A stretch of 64,000 nucleotides of DNA from Pseudomonadota bacterium (GCA_021818505.1 JAKADX010000019.1:1-64000); one strand, 5' to 3'; counted from the first letter of the stretch, positions 8,407-17,544 are shown. The notes: generated by a model not told the origin, from the sequence alone. Numbers and translations are program-made.

Positions 8407-9894
8407 CTACGGTGTCGCCTCCGGAGGCCGGCGGCGGTGCCAGTCGCTCGCCGCCTGGAACCGTGCGCCGAGCCGGCACAGCGCCGCGTCGCTGCCCGGT
8501 AAACCGATTAACTGGACGCCCATGGGCAGTCCGCTGGCGGTGAACCCGGCCGGCAGCGTCAGGGCGGGCAGGCCGAACAAATTGAAGGCGCGTGCCCAAT
8601 AGGAAAAATTGCCAATCCGTGCCTCGACAACCTCCGGCGCACCCACAGTCGCCTCAGCGATGGTCGGCACCGGCTCGGGCAGCATCGGCAGCAGCAGGGC
8701 GTCGGCTCCGGCCAGATGGACGCGTAGAAACTCCCGCCGCAGCGGGGCGCGCAGCCGCAGCGCGTCGATATATTCGACGGCGCTGTAGGCAAGGCCGCGC
8801 GCGATGCGGCGATACGTGAGCACGCCATATTCGGCCTTCCGGGACGCGAGCCAGCGTCCATGCACCGATGCCGCTTCGGCAGCCAGCACCAGCGCCGCAA
8901 TCCGCCCGGCCGCAGCGAGATCGGGGGTGGGCACGGCAACCAGCCGGCAGCCGGCCGCCCGCAGTGTCTCCGCCGCGGCGGCGAGGATGGCACGCACCTC
9001 GGCGGTCGCCGGCGCGTCGGGCCCGAGCGTGGGCACCGCCACGGTCCAGCTTTCGCGCGCCGCCGCCTCCGGCTGGCCGGTTGCCACCGCCAGCAGCCGC
9101 CCGCAATCGGCGGCGCTGCGGGCGAGGAAGCCGGCGCAGTCCAGGCTTGGCGCCAGCGGCATCACGCCGTCCATCGGCAGCGTGCCCTGCGTCGGCTTCA
9201 GCCCCGTGACCCCGCAGCAGGCCGCAGGCAGCCGCACCGAGCCGCCGGTGTCCGATCCGAGCGCCGCGAACGCCTGCCGCGTTGCTACGGCGGCACCGCT
9301 GCCGCTGGAGGAGCCGCCGGTGACATGCGCGGCGTTCCAGGGATTGGGCCGTGCCCCCAGATGCGCGTTGTCGCCGACCGGGCTGAGCGCGAACTCCGCC
9401 ATGTGCAGCGCGCCGAGCGTCACCGCGCCCGCCGCCTCCAGCCGCGCGATCAGCGTCGCGGTGCTGGTCGGCTGATGCCCGGCGAGGATGCGGCTACCGC
9501 ATTCCATCGGCGCCCCGGCGCGGGCGAACATATCCTTGTGTGCCAGCGGCACCCCGTGCAGCGGGCCAAGCGCCTCGCCGGATGCGCGCCGCCGGTCGCA
9601 CTCGCGTGCCTGGGCGAGCGCCCGCTCCGCCTCGACGCGCACAAACCAGCCGGTGCGGGCGTTGGCGCGCGCGATCGCATCCAGGCAGGTCTGCACGAGC
9701 CTCTCGCTGGTCACTGCACCCGACGCGACGGCAGCCGCCGCCTCGGTCAGCGTCGGGTCGTCGCCCAGCCCAGGCAGGTCGGCTGGGGTATCCGCCAGGC
9801 CCGCGACGTCGTCCCAGGAAAGCGCCTGGGCCGCCGCGGCGACGGCGCCGCGGGCGGCAACGACGCCAGCGTCGTGCGGCGGCGGATCACTCAC
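8407..9894 (-). CDS. Amidase signature family hydrolase
   Basis: Amidase (495 aa) of the Ser-cisSer-Lys family related to GatA. The Lys of the triad is in PLAHKDMF (about residue 135) and the Gly/Ser-rich signature GGSSSGSGAAVA (about residues 191-202) holds the cis-Ser; the nucleophile Ser is in GSDTGGSVRLPAA. The start is GTG. It sits between N-carbamoylsarcosine amidohydrolase and HyuA in the same direction, so it probably hydrolyses an amide or carbamoyl intermediate of the same pathway. The true substrate cannot be deduced; it is not gatA, since no gatC/gatB neighbours are present. Confidence 0.9.
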   Translation of the reverse strand: MSDPPPHDAGVVAARGAVAAAAQALSWDDVAGLADTPADLPGLGDDPTLTEAAAAVASGAVTSERLVQTCLDAIARANARTGWFVRVEAERALAQARECDRRRASGEALGPLHGVPLAHKDMFARAGAPMECGSRILAGHQPTSTATLIARLEAAGAVTLGALHMAEFALSPVGDNAHLGARPNPWNAAHVTGGSSSGSGAAVATRQAFAALGSDTGGSVRLPAACCGVTGLKPTQGTLPMDGVMPLAPSLDCAGFLARSAADCGRLLAVATGQPEAAARESWTVAVPTLGPDAPATAEVRAILAAAAETLRAAGCRLVAVPTPDLAAAGRIAALVLAAEAASVHGRWLASRKAEYGVLTYRRIARGLAYSAVEYIDALRLRAPLRREFLRVHLAGADALLLPMLPEPVPTIAEATVGAPEVVEARIGNFSYWARAFNLFGLPALTLPAGFTASGLPMGVQLIGLPGSDAALCRLGARFQAASDWHRRRPPEATP

Positions 9895-9955
9895 GGATGT
9901 CGCGCCAAGCCAACCGATCCGTCATCGCCTCCGCCCTACTACCCCCACTGCGCCA

Positions 9956-10663
9956 TTATTCGGCTGCGGCACGCGGTATGCGCAAGCCCTCCAGATACGA
10001 AATACAGCGAGCCAATGGCTCAACATCAGCGAATTTCGCGTCGATGTCGTAGAGATTCCAGGCGACCGCGCCCGGCACCCGGTCGCCGATGCACTCGCGC
10101 ACCGCGATCGTGCGAAAGCCGTCGGCCAGTCCGTCGCAGATCGTGGTGCGCACGCAGGCGGTCGCGGTGACGCCGGTGACCAGGATCGTATCCACCCCGG
10201 CGCTGCGCAGATAGCCGGCGAGCGGCGTACCGCTGAACGCGCTTGCCCGCTTCTTGAGCAACACATACTCGCCGTCGATCGGCGCGATGCGGGAGTCGAT
10301 CGCCCACAGCGCGGTGTCCGCGAGGTTCACCGCTTCGACCGGGATCTTGTGGTGCCACATGCCCATGTCGGTGTGCGGATCGCTGCGGTCGGTGATCTGA
10401 TAGGCGGTGGTGACGTGCACCACCACGGCACCCGCGTGCCGGCACGCCGCGAGCAGGCGCTGCATCGCCGGCATCACCAGATCGTCCATCCGCTCGCAGG
10501 AGAACGGGTTGCCCGGCCGCGTCCAGGCGTTCGCCAGATCGACGCTGATCAGCGCCGGGCGGCTGCCGAAGCCGATGCGGCGCTGAAAGCCGCGCGCGCG
10601 ATAGATGCGCGTGCTCTCGTCGAATGCCTTTTGCAGTGTGGCCTCCAGTTCGGCGTAATCCAT
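9956..10663 (-). CDS. N-carbamoylsarcosine amidohydrolase (isochorismatase fold)
   Basis: Cysteine hydrolase (235 aa) that would cleave N-carbamoylsarcosine to sarcosine, CO2 and ammonia. The isochorismatase-fold triad is visible: Asp in ALISVDLANAW, Lys in MWHHKIPVE and Cys in TGVTATACVRTT. Beyond the fold, several blocks match what I remember of Arthrobacter N-carbamoylsarcosine amidase: RRIG.G.RPA, DLANAWT.PG.PFSC, DRIAP.DGE, RASAF.GT and RE.IGDRVPG...WNLYDID.KF. The ATG at 10663 follows GGAGGCAGCGC; a longer frame upstream lacks similarity. First gene of the operon, divergent from LysR. Other isochorismatase-like activities are possible but these blocks make this call better than a fold-level one. 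Confidence 0.85.
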   Translation of the reverse strand: MDYAELEATLQKAFDESTRIYRARGFQRRIGFGSRPALISVDLANAWTRPGNPFSCERMDDLVMPAMQRLLAACRHAGAVVVHVTTAYQITDRSDPHTDMGMWHHKIPVEAVNLADTALWAIDSRIAPIDGEYVLLKKRASAFSGTPLAGYLRSAGVDTILVTGVTATACVRTTICDGLADGFRTIAVRECIGDRVPGAVAWNLYDIDAKFADVEPLARCISYLEGLRIPRAAAE

Positions 10664-10727
10664 GCGCTGCCTCCTGCTCCGCCCCATGCAGAACGCCATG
10701 GGACTGCGCGCGGCCCGCGCGCGGAAT

Positions 10728-10740
10728 TGCTCATTGAGCA
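10728..10740. promoter_or_regulatory. Candidate LysR-type operator
   Basis: TGCTCATTGAGCA is a perfect 6-1-6 palindrome of the T-N11-A form bound by LysR-type regulators. It lies in the 149-base gap between the divergent N-carbamoylsarcosine amidohydrolase and lysR genes, about 65 and 72 bases from their starts. Position and form fit autoregulation plus control of the catabolic operon. No binding evidence is available from sequence alone. Confidence 0.55.
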
Positions 10741-10812
10741 GCATCTGGTGCATGCTCGGCAGCAATGCGCTGCATCGCCGGGCCGCCCGCCCGCGGCGGC
10801 GGGGAGACGGGC

Positions 10813-11724
10813 GTGCGCTACCTGCCGGACCTGGAGGCCCTGCAATCCTTCCTCGCAGTTGCCGAGGAGTTGAGTTTCCGGCGCGCGGCGGAGCGGCTGC
10901 ACATCGACCATTCGGCGATTTCGCGCCGCATCAAGGATCTGGAGGGGCGGCTCGGCTTCGACCTGTTCTATCGCACCACCCGTGAGGTGCTGCTCACCGA
11001 GGCCGGGCGCGTGCTCTATGAGGAGAACCGCGCGCTGCTGGACGGGCTGCGCGGCTCGATCGAGGCAGCGCGGCGGGTTTCCACCGGCCGCACCGGGCGC
11101 ATCCGCCTCGGCTATATGTCCTTCGCCGCGCCCGTCGCGATGCCGGCCGCGGTCGCCGCGTTCAACGGCCGCTTCCCCGACGTGTCGGTGGAAATCGTCT
11201 ACATGAGCACGCAAGGACAGAAGCTGGCGCTGGCGCAGGGCCGGCTGGATGCCGGGTTCCTGATCGGTCCATTCGATCACGGCGACTTCGACATGCTGCG
11301 CATCGTCGCCGACCCGCTGCTCGCTGCACTGCCAATCGCTCACGATCTGGCGCGGCAGGAGGCGGTGCGCCTGCGCGATCTGGCGGCCCGTCCGCTGGTG
11401 CTCGGCAGCATCGACATGTGGAGCGCCTATCGCCTATTGCTCGACGAGATGTTCACCAGCAACGGCCTGCCGCTGCGGCCGGCGTTCGAGCCGTCGAGCA
11501 TGCTTGGCATCCTCGGCCTGGTGGCGGCGGGGCTTGGCGCGAGCATCCTGCCGGACAGCATCCGCCAACTCGGGCTGCCGAAGATCGCGTGGCGGCCGAT
11601 CACGGATTGCGGCCAGCACGTCGAGACGATGCTGGTCTGGCCGAAGGCAGCCGGCCAGACGGTGACGTTGTTCGTCGAGACCTGCCGCCGCCTGCTGCCG
11701 CTGGCCGCTGCCGCGCCGGGCTGA
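10813..11724 (+). CDS. LysR family transcriptional regulator
   Basis: LysR-type regulator (303 aa). The N-terminal winged helix-turn-helix reads LEALQSFLAVAEELSFRRAA then LHIDHSAISRRIKDLE (about residues 5-45), followed by a LysR substrate-binding domain. The GTG at 10813 is preferred because GGGGAGAC precedes it and the HTH then starts at the usual place; an ATG at 10765 would add 16 unrelated residues. It is divergent from the cyclic-ureide operon and its likely operator lies in the gap, so it probably regulates that operon in response to a pathway intermediate. It ends 14 bases from the convergent ornithine-cyclodeaminase-family gene. Confidence 0.93.
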   Translation: MRYLPDLEALQSFLAVAEELSFRRAAERLHIDHSAISRRIKDLEGRLGFDLFYRTTREVLLTEAGRVLYEENRALLDGLRGSIEAARRVSTGRTGRIRLGYMSFAAPVAMPAAVAAFNGRFPDVSVEIVYMSTQGQKLALAQGRLDAGFLIGPFDHGDFDMLRIVADPLLAALPIAHDLARQEAVRLRDLAARPLVLGSIDMWSAYRLLLDEMFTSNGLPLRPAFEPSSMLGILGLVAAGLGASILPDSIRQLGLPKIAWRPITDCGQHVETMLVWPKAAGQTVTLFVETCRRLLPLAAAAPG

Positions 11725-11738
11725 CGGTGCCGGCCGCC

Positions 11739-12751
11739 TCAGGTCGAGATCATCTTCTTCTCGATGCCGACGCCGGCGGCGAGCGCGCGTTCGTATTCCA
11801 GCGGCACGGTCGCCGAGTCCTGCAACGCGATCCCGGTCGAATCGAACAGTGTGATCTCCCCGGCCGACCGGCGCCCCGGATTCCTCCCGGTCACCACCTC
11901 GCCGATTTCGCCGGCAATGTCCGCCTCGGAGATCTGGCCCTGCGCCAGCGGCACGTTGATCTCACCATCGGTTCGGCACTGGCGGATGTCATCGACGAAG
12001 ACGCGGGCGCGCTGGACGATCTTCGGGTCCAGTTCCTGATCCCCCGACTTGTCGGCGCCGAGGGCGGCAATGTGCGTGCCAGGTGCGATCCACCCGTCCA
12101 TGACGATCGGATCACGCGCCGGCGTGACCGTCACCACCACGTCGGCTCCGCGCACCACCGACTCCAGGTCTGTCGATCCCTTGATCGCGAGTCCGGTGTA
12201 GCGCGGCTGCTGGGCGGCGACGAAGGCATCGACGGTGGCGCGCGAGCGGGACCATACGCGCACCTCCTGCCAGCGGAACACCTCGTTGCAGGTCGCCAGT
12301 GCGCCTTCCGCCAGTGCCCTGCGCCGACGATCGCCAGCACCTTCGAATCCGGTCGCGCCATCCATTTGGCCGAGACCGCGGCCGCGGCGCCAGTGCGCAT
12401 GACCGTGTGATAGCTGCCGTCGCAGATGGCGAGCGGGAACCCGGTTTCCGGATGCGTGTAGATTAGGATGGAGAACACCGTCGGCAGATCGAACCGCTCG
12501 CGGTTGCGCTCGCGGATCGAGACCCATTTGCAGGCGGCGGCCTCCGGTTCCTCGATGTAGGAGGGCATCGCCTCCCACTCGCCCGGATAGCGGGCAAGCA
12601 CGATATGGCCCTTCGGGTCCATGTAGTAGCGGCCGAGGCCGTGCATGCGGTAGGCCTGCTCGACGCAGCCGACATACTCCGCCGGCGTGACCAGTCCCAT
12701 CATGTCGGCTCGGCCCAGGATCAGCGTCTTGCGGTTGCGCCAGCTTTCCAT
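11739..12751 (-). pseudogene. Ornithine cyclodeaminase / mu-crystallin family protein, frameshifted
   Basis: The two halves of one OCD-family NAD(P)-dependent protein are in different frames. The first frame (12751 to about 12325) reads MESWRNRKTLILGRADMMGL through KVLAIVGAG. The second (about 12330 to 11739) continues ALAEGALATCNEVFRWQEVR and ends GVGIEKKMIST. The break falls in the GxGxxG dinucleotide-binding turn, where a few codons are missing; total length is not a multiple of three. GGAGGGAGG precedes the ATG and both halves look otherwise well conserved. This suggests either a recent mutation or a sequencing error. The family includes ornithine cyclodeaminase, alanine dehydrogenase and ketimine reductases. 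It lies 43 bases after the SDR gene. Confidence 0.8.
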
Positions 12752-12794
12752 TGGCGGGTCCTCCCTCCGGGATGCATGCGCGATCCGGCGACGA

Positions 12795-13541
12795 TCAGAT
12801 CATGTAGTCGCCGCCGTTCATGTTGAGTGTGGCGCCGATATAGTAGGAGCCTGCGTCGGAGGCGAGCAGCACCACCGTCGGCGCAACTTCCTCCGGCTCG
12901 CCGAAACGGCCGATCGGCAGTTCGGTCAGCTTCTGGTCGCGCCAGTCCTGCGGGATGTCTTTCAGCAGCGGCGTGTTGATCGGGCCGGGGCAGATCGCGT
13001 TCACCGTGATACCGTCGCGCGCCACCTCATAGGCGAGGCTGCGGGTGAAGCCGATCACCCCGGCCTTGGCGGCGGCATAGTGCGCCATGCGCGGGGCGCC
13101 CTTGTGCGCAAGCTGCGAGGCGGTGTTGATGATGCGTCCCCATTTGCGCCGCTGCATCGCCGGCAGCACCTCCCGCGTGCACAGGAAGATGCTGCGCAGG
13201 TTGACGCGCATCATCTCGTCCCACATCGCCGCCTTCATGTCGGCGACAGCACTGATCGTGTCGATGCCGGCGTTGTTGAACAGGATGTCGATCTCCCCGA
13301 GTCCCGCCACGACCTTGCCGAACGCTTCGGCGACGCCCGCCTCGTCGCCAACATCGCAGGCGACCGCAAGCGACTTGACACCGAGCTTAGCGGCGGCGGC
13401 CGCCACCACCTCGGCGCCGGGCAGGTTGCGGTCCACCACGCCGATCGCCGCGCCCTCAGCCGCCAGCGCCAGCACGCTCGCCCGCCCGATGCCGCCGGCG
13501 CCGCCGGTGACCACCGCAACCTTGCCGCTGAGCTTGCTCAT
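12795..13541 (-). CDS. SDR family NAD(P)-dependent oxidoreductase
   Basis: Classical short-chain dehydrogenase/reductase (248 aa). Cofactor loop TGGAGGIG (about residues 12-19), NNAG in LFNNAGID, and the catalytic Tyr/Lys in HYAAAKAG; an active-site Ser is in NTASQLAHKG. The C-terminus ATLNMNGGDYMI is typical of FabG-like SDRs. The ATG at 13541 is chosen because the frame further upstream is not SDR-like and GGATCAGGAC precedes it. It stands 37 bases after the transporter ATPase and before the OCD-family gene in one operon, so it likely oxidises or reduces a compound brought in by that transporter. Substrate unknown. Confidence 0.92.
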   Translation of the reverse strand: MSKLSGKVAVVTGGAGGIGRASVLALAAEGAAIGVVDRNLPGAEVVAAAAAKLGVKSLAVACDVGDEAGVAEAFGKVVAGLGEIDILFNNAGIDTISAVADMKAAMWDEMMRVNLRSIFLCTREVLPAMQRRKWGRIINTASQLAHKGAPRMAHYAAAKAGVIGFTRSLAYEVARDGITVNAICPGPINTPLLKDIPQDWRDQKLTELPIGRFGEPEEVAPTVVLLASDAGSYYIGATLNMNGGDYMI

Positions 13542-13578
13542 GTCCTGATCCCTTCGCACTGGTTCGGTTGAATATTTG

Positions 13579-14613
13579 TCACCCGGCGCCGACGCTGAGG
13601 AGGCGGTTCGCATCCTCCTGGAACCGGGCGAACTGGTCGGTCGTCCGGTCCAGCGCCGCGACGCGCTCGTGGTGGAAGCAATTGACGCGATGCCGGTCAC
13701 CCACGGGCACCATTGGCGGGCGCTCGCCTTGGCAACGCGGATCGGCGAATGGGCAGCGACCGGCCAGCGCGCAGCCCGGCGGCAGGTCGATCGGGCTGGG
13801 GATCTCGCCTTCCAGCTTGATGTCGCCGGTACGCTGCAACGCCGGATCGGGCAGCAGCACGGAGGCGAGCAGGCCGACCGAATACGGGTGCAAGGGGCGG
13901 GCGAACAGCGTCTCCGATTCCGCCTCCTCGACGATGTTGCCGAGATAGAGCACGGCCACGCGATGACTGATGAAGCGCACGGTGCTGAGGTCGTGCGAGA
14001 TCAGCAGATAGGCAGTGCCGAGTTCGCCCTGCAGCCGGATCAGCAGATCGACGATCTCGGCGCGCGCGGTGGGATCGAGGGCGGAGGTCGGCTCATCGAG
14101 CACGATCAGCTCCGGCCGCGTGACGACGGCGCGTCCGATGCCGATCCGCTGTTGCAGGCCCGCACTCAGCTCGGACGGGTAGAGCGACAACACGCGTGTG
14201 GAGAGGCCGAGATGGTCGGCGACCTCGCGCGCCCGCTTTTCCCGGTCGGCGCGGTTCATGCCGAGATAGCGCAGCGGCTCGGCCAGTGTCTCGCCGACGG
14301 GAATCCGCGGATCGAGCGACTCCGCGGGTTCCTGGAACACGAGCTGGATGCGCCCGCGCAGCTCGCGCGAACGGATGCTGCGCCCGCGCCCCATCCTGCG
14401 GTCGTTGAAGCGGATTTCGCCGCCGGTCGGGTCGATCAGGCCGAGCACGCAGCGGCCGATCGTGGTCTTGCCGGAGCCGGATTCGCCGACCAGCGACAGC
14501 GTTTCGCCGCGTGCGATCACGAAGCTGACGCCATTGACCGCCTGCACCGTCTTTTGGCTGCCCGGGATCGGGAACCGCTTGACGAGACCATCGACTTCGA
14601 GGAGCTGGCTCAT
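13579..14613 (-). CDS. Peptide/nickel-type ABC transporter ATP-binding protein, DppF/OppF-like
   Basis: Second ATPase (344 aa) of a Dpp/Opp-type importer. Walker [11 protein letters not shown]-loop LVFQEP, Walker [12 protein letters not shown] and switch His in LISHDL are all intact. The signature is LSAGLQQR instead of LSGGQ. The C-terminal oligopeptide/dipeptide domain has the cysteine pattern [15 protein letters not shown] that in many DppF proteins holds an iron-sulfur cluster. ATGA overlap with the DppD-like gene upstream. Together with DppD it forms a heterodimer in which this protein provides the competent Walker residues. Confidence 0.93.
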   Translation of the reverse strand: MSQLLEVDGLVKRFPIPGSQKTVQAVNGVSFVIARGETLSLVGESGSGKTTIGRCVLGLIDPTGGEIRFNDRRMGRGRSIRSRELRGRIQLVFQEPAESLDPRIPVGETLAEPLRYLGMNRADREKRAREVADHLGLSTRVLSLYPSELSAGLQQRIGIGRAVVTRPELIVLDEPTSALDPTARAEIVDLLIRLQGELGTAYLLISHDLSTVRFISHRVAVLYLGNIVEEAESETLFARPLHPYSVGLLASVLLPDPALQRTGDIKLEGEIPSPIDLPPGCALAGRCPFADPRCQGERPPMVPVGDRHRVNCFHHERVAALDRTTDQFARFQEDANRLLSVGAG

Positions 14614-15593
14614 GCGGGAGCCTGCACCGGAAAGTGGCAGCGCGTCTGGTGTCCGAACCCCAGCGTGCGCAGTTCCGGTGCCTCGGCCAGGCAGCGGGGC
14701 TGGCGGCGCACGCAGCGCGGCGCGAAGGCGCAGCCGGCGCCGGCCCTCTGCCCGGCGATGGCAACATCGCCGCGCGTCCAGCGCGCGCGCAGCGCCGGAT
14801 TGTGCGAGAAGGCGGCGAGCAGCATGATGCTGTAAGGATGCGCCGGGCGGGCAAAGAACGCGCGCGTATCGGCCATCTCCACGATCTGCCCGTCGTAGAT
14901 GATGCCGATGCGCGAGCAGAAATGCGCGGTGATGGCGATGTCGCGGGTGATGAAAAGGGTCGCAGCACCCTTCTGCCGCACCATCGATTGCAGCAGGTCG
15001 AGCACCTGCGCCTGCACCGTCACGTCAAGGCCGCTGGTGGCATCGTCGGAGATGACGAGCTTGGGCGAGCAGGCGAGCGCGATGGCGATGACGACGCGCT
15101 GCGCCATGCCGCCCGACAGTTCGTGCGGATAGGCGTGCAGCCGCCGCTCCGGATCGGGGATGCGCACCGCGCGCAGCATGTCCAGCGCCACCGCCATCGC
15201 CTCCTTGCGGCCGACACCGAGGTGATGCAGCGCGATGTTCGCGATCTGCTGACCGACCGTGAGCACCGGATTCAGCTCGGCGCGCGGGTTCGGGATCACC
15301 ATGGCGATGTCGCGGCCGAGCAGACCGCGCCGCGTCTCCTCGTCCATCGCGCGCAGGTCGAGGCCGGCGAACGCCACCTGCCCCCGCTCGATGACGCCGG
15401 GCGGTGGCACCAGCCCCATGATGGCGCGCGCGAGCGTGGTCTTACCGGAGCCCGACTCGCCCACCAGCCCAATCATCTCGCCCGGCGCGATCCGCAGATC
15501 GAGTCCCTTCAGCGCATATATCGTCGCTTCGCGGTAGCTCGGGAAGGCGACCCACAGATCGGCCACGTCGAGGATGCTGGCGGCGGCGCTCAT
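14610..15593 (-). CDS. Peptide/nickel-type ABC transporter ATP-binding protein, DppD-like with degenerate catalytic residues
   Basis: First ATPase (327 aa) of the importer. Walker [10 protein letters not shown] and signature LSGGMAQR are normal. Three ATPase elements are altered: the Q-loop reads MVIPNP where FQDP is usual, Walker B reads [12 protein letters not shown] with Asp in place of the catalytic Glu, and the switch region reads FITRDI with Arg in place of His. The rest, including the C-terminal Cys-rich oligopeptide domain, is well kept, so this looks like a constitutively degenerate nucleotide site, not decay. Ends in an ATGA overlap with the DppF-like gene and starts 3 bases after the permease stop. 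Confidence 0.9.
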   Translation of the reverse strand: MSAAASILDVADLWVAFPSYREATIYALKGLDLRIAPGEMIGLVGESGSGKTTLARAIMGLVPPPGVIERGQVAFAGLDLRAMDEETRRGLLGRDIAMVIPNPRAELNPVLTVGQQIANIALHHLGVGRKEAMAVALDMLRAVRIPDPERRLHAYPHELSGGMAQRVVIAIALACSPKLVISDDATSGLDVTVQAQVLDLLQSMVRQKGAATLFITRDIAITAHFCSRIGIIYDGQIVEMADTRAFFARPAHPYSIMLLAAFSHNPALRARWTRGDVAIAGQRAGAGCAFAPRCVRRQPRCLAEAPELRTLGFGHQTRCHFPVQAPA

Positions 15594-15596
15594 GCG

Positions 15597-16607
15597 TCAA
15601 CCCCGCATCCGAGGATCGAGTGCGAAATACAGCAGGTCCACGATCAGATAGATGACCAGCGACAGCACCGCCGAGAACACGACGAAGCCGAGCACCGGAT
15701 TGAGGTCGGCGTTCAACACGCCCTGCACCGCGTATTGGCCGGCCCCGCCCCAGGAGAACACGATCTCCACCAGTACCGCGCCGCCGATCAGGAAGCCGTA
15801 CAGCACGCTGACGATGGTCAGCACCGAGGGCAGCGCCGCGCGCACCGCCTGGCGCAGCACTACGCGGCGCGGCAGGCCGCAGGTCTCGGCGTAGCGGATG
15901 AATTCGGAGTTGAGCGTGCGCTCCATCGTCGACTGCGTCATCTTCAGGATCGGTCCGGCATTGATGACGCCGAGTGTCAGCACCGGCAGCAGCAGGTGGC
16001 CGAGGGCGGACAGCAGCGCCCGCAGGTCGCCGGCGAGCAGGCTGTCGATCACCAGGCTGCCGGTGATCGTCGGCGGCGGGATGACCGCCATGTCGATGCG
16101 CCCGAGCGGTGGCGGACTCCAGCCGAGCAGCGTGTAGAACACGAAGATCAGGACCAGCGCGAGCCAGAAATCCGGCACCGCGCCGGCGAGCAGGCCGTAG
16201 TAGTCGGCGAAGCGCCGCACCGCGCCGCGCTTGCGCCGGGCCGCAGCGACGCCGAGCGGAAAGCCGATGGCGATGGCGACCAGCAGGCCGAGCGTGATCA
16301 GTTCCAGCGTCGCCGGAAAGCGCTGGAACAGATCCTCCGTCACCGGTCGCGTCGTCTGCCACGACGTGCCGAGATCGCCGCGCACCACGTCGTGCATGTA
16401 GCGGCCGAACTGCACGACGAGCGGCTTGCTCACGCCGAGTTTGTCGCGCAGGTCGGCGATGCTCTGCTCGGATGCGGTCGGGCCGAGCATCATCACCGCT
16501 GGATCGCCGGGGATCAGCTTTACGAGGAAAAAACTGACGAGGATGATCCCGAACAACTGTGGCACAACGAACAGGACGCGCCGGCCGATATAGCGGAGGA
16601 CCTGCAT
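15597..16607 (-). CDS. Peptide/nickel-type ABC transporter permease, DppB-like
   Basis: Inner-membrane permease (336 aa). N-terminus MQVLRYIGRRVLFVVPQLFG followed by the conserved FFLVKLIPGDPAVMMLG is the DppB/OppB start; about six membrane segments follow, with the EAA loop FIRYAETCGLPRRVVLRQAV near residue 240. It is 10 bases after the DppC-like gene and 3 bases before DppD. Forms the channel with DppC. Substrate class (peptide, nickel or other small solutes) cannot be fixed from the permease. Confidence 0.93.
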   Translation of the reverse strand: MQVLRYIGRRVLFVVPQLFGIILVSFFLVKLIPGDPAVMMLGPTASEQSIADLRDKLGVSKPLVVQFGRYMHDVVRGDLGTSWQTTRPVTEDLFQRFPATLELITLGLLVAIAIGFPLGVAAARRKRGAVRRFADYYGLLAGAVPDFWLALVLIFVFYTLLGWSPPPLGRIDMAVIPPPTITGSLVIDSLLAGDLRALLSALGHLLLPVLTLGVINAGPILKMTQSTMERTLNSEFIRYAETCGLPRRVVLRQAVRAALPSVLTIVSVLYGFLIGGAVLVEIVFSWGGAGQYAVQGVLNADLNPVLGFVVFSAVLSLVIYLIVDLLYFALDPRMRG

Positions 16608-16617
16608 CGGCGTGCTG

Positions 16618-17544
16618 TCAGCCTAGCGTGCCGGACAGCACGCGCCGCCGTACCGGATCGGCCAGCACCTCGACGCTGGCGCCAACCAGCGCGAAGCCGA
16701 ACACGGTCAGCCCGAGCGCGATGCCGGGGAACACCGAGGGCCACCACTGGCCGGTGACGACATTCTGGAAGCCCATGGCGATCATGCTGCCCCATTCCGG
16801 AGTCGGCGCGACCACGCCGGCACCGACGAAACTGAGCCCCGCGGTCAGCAGGATCGCCCAGCCGATATTGACCGAAAGTTGCGCCAGCGCCGGCGCGATT
16901 GCATTCGGGATGACATGCCGCGCCAGGATCGACAGATCCGATGCCCCGGCAACATACGCAGCCTCGATATAGCGGTAGCGGCGGATCGCCAGCACCTGCG
17001 TTCGCATCAGCCGCAGGTAGATCGGCGTGTTGACGAAGGCGATAGCGATAATGATGCTGTGCAGGCTTTGGCCGAACACGGCGACAAGCGCGATGGCGAA
17101 GACAAACACCGGGAAGGCCTGAAGCACGTCGGCGGCGCGCATCACCGCGGTGCTGACCGCGCGCCGCCACGTGCGCTCACCCTCGTAGTACCCGACGATC
17201 GCGCCGATGCACGACCCGATGCCGGCCGAAATCAGCGTGCCCAGCACGGCGATGGTGAGATCGACGCGCGGCGCAGAGAGCACGCGGCTGAGGATATCCA
17301 TGCCCGTCCCGTCGGTGCCGAGAAGATGCCTGGGACCAGGCGGCAGCAGATAGACGTTGGGGTCGGCTACCATCGGTCCGTATGGCACGATCCACGGGGC
17401 CAGCAGGGCAATCAGGATGACACCGATCACGATCGCGTAACCGAGCGCGAAGGCGGGACGCGCGCGCAGCACGGCAGCCAGGAACCTCAGGCGGCGCAGC
17501 CAAGGCGACGCCGCTCGATCGCCCGATACAGCGACCGGGATCAT
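16618..17544 (-). CDS. Peptide/nickel-type ABC transporter permease, DppC-like
   Basis: Inner-membrane permease (308 aa) of the same importer. It begins MIPVAVSGDRAASPWLRRLR with the OppC-type N-terminal domain, then a first hydrophobic segment, the typical HLLGTDGTGMDILSRVL block and the EAA loop YIEAAYVAGASDLSILARHV. The ATG at 17544 overlaps the binding-protein stop (ATGA); the open frame upstream of it is only the antisense-shifted reading of the binding-protein gene. Confidence 0.93.
   Translation of the reverse strand: MIPVAVSGDRAASPWLRRLRFLAAVLRARPAFALGYAIVIGVILIALLAPWIVPYGPMVADPNVYLLPPGPRHLLGTDGTGMDILSRVLSAPRVDLTIAVLGTLISAGIGSCIGAIVGYYEGERTWRRAVSTAVMRAADVLQAFPVFVFAIALVAVFGQSLHSIIIAIAFVNTPIYLRLMRTQVLAIRRYRYIEAAYVAGASDLSILARHVIPNAIAPALAQLSVNIGWAILLTAGLSFVGAGVVAPTPEWGSMIAMGFQNVVTGQWWPSVFPGIALGLTVFGFALVGASVEVLADPVRRRVLSGTLG

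Noticed and set aside
14634-16757. 707-codon plus-strand open frame
   Set aside because: Antisense to the Dpp ATPase and permease genes, low-complexity His/Arg/Gln composition, no start signal or family.
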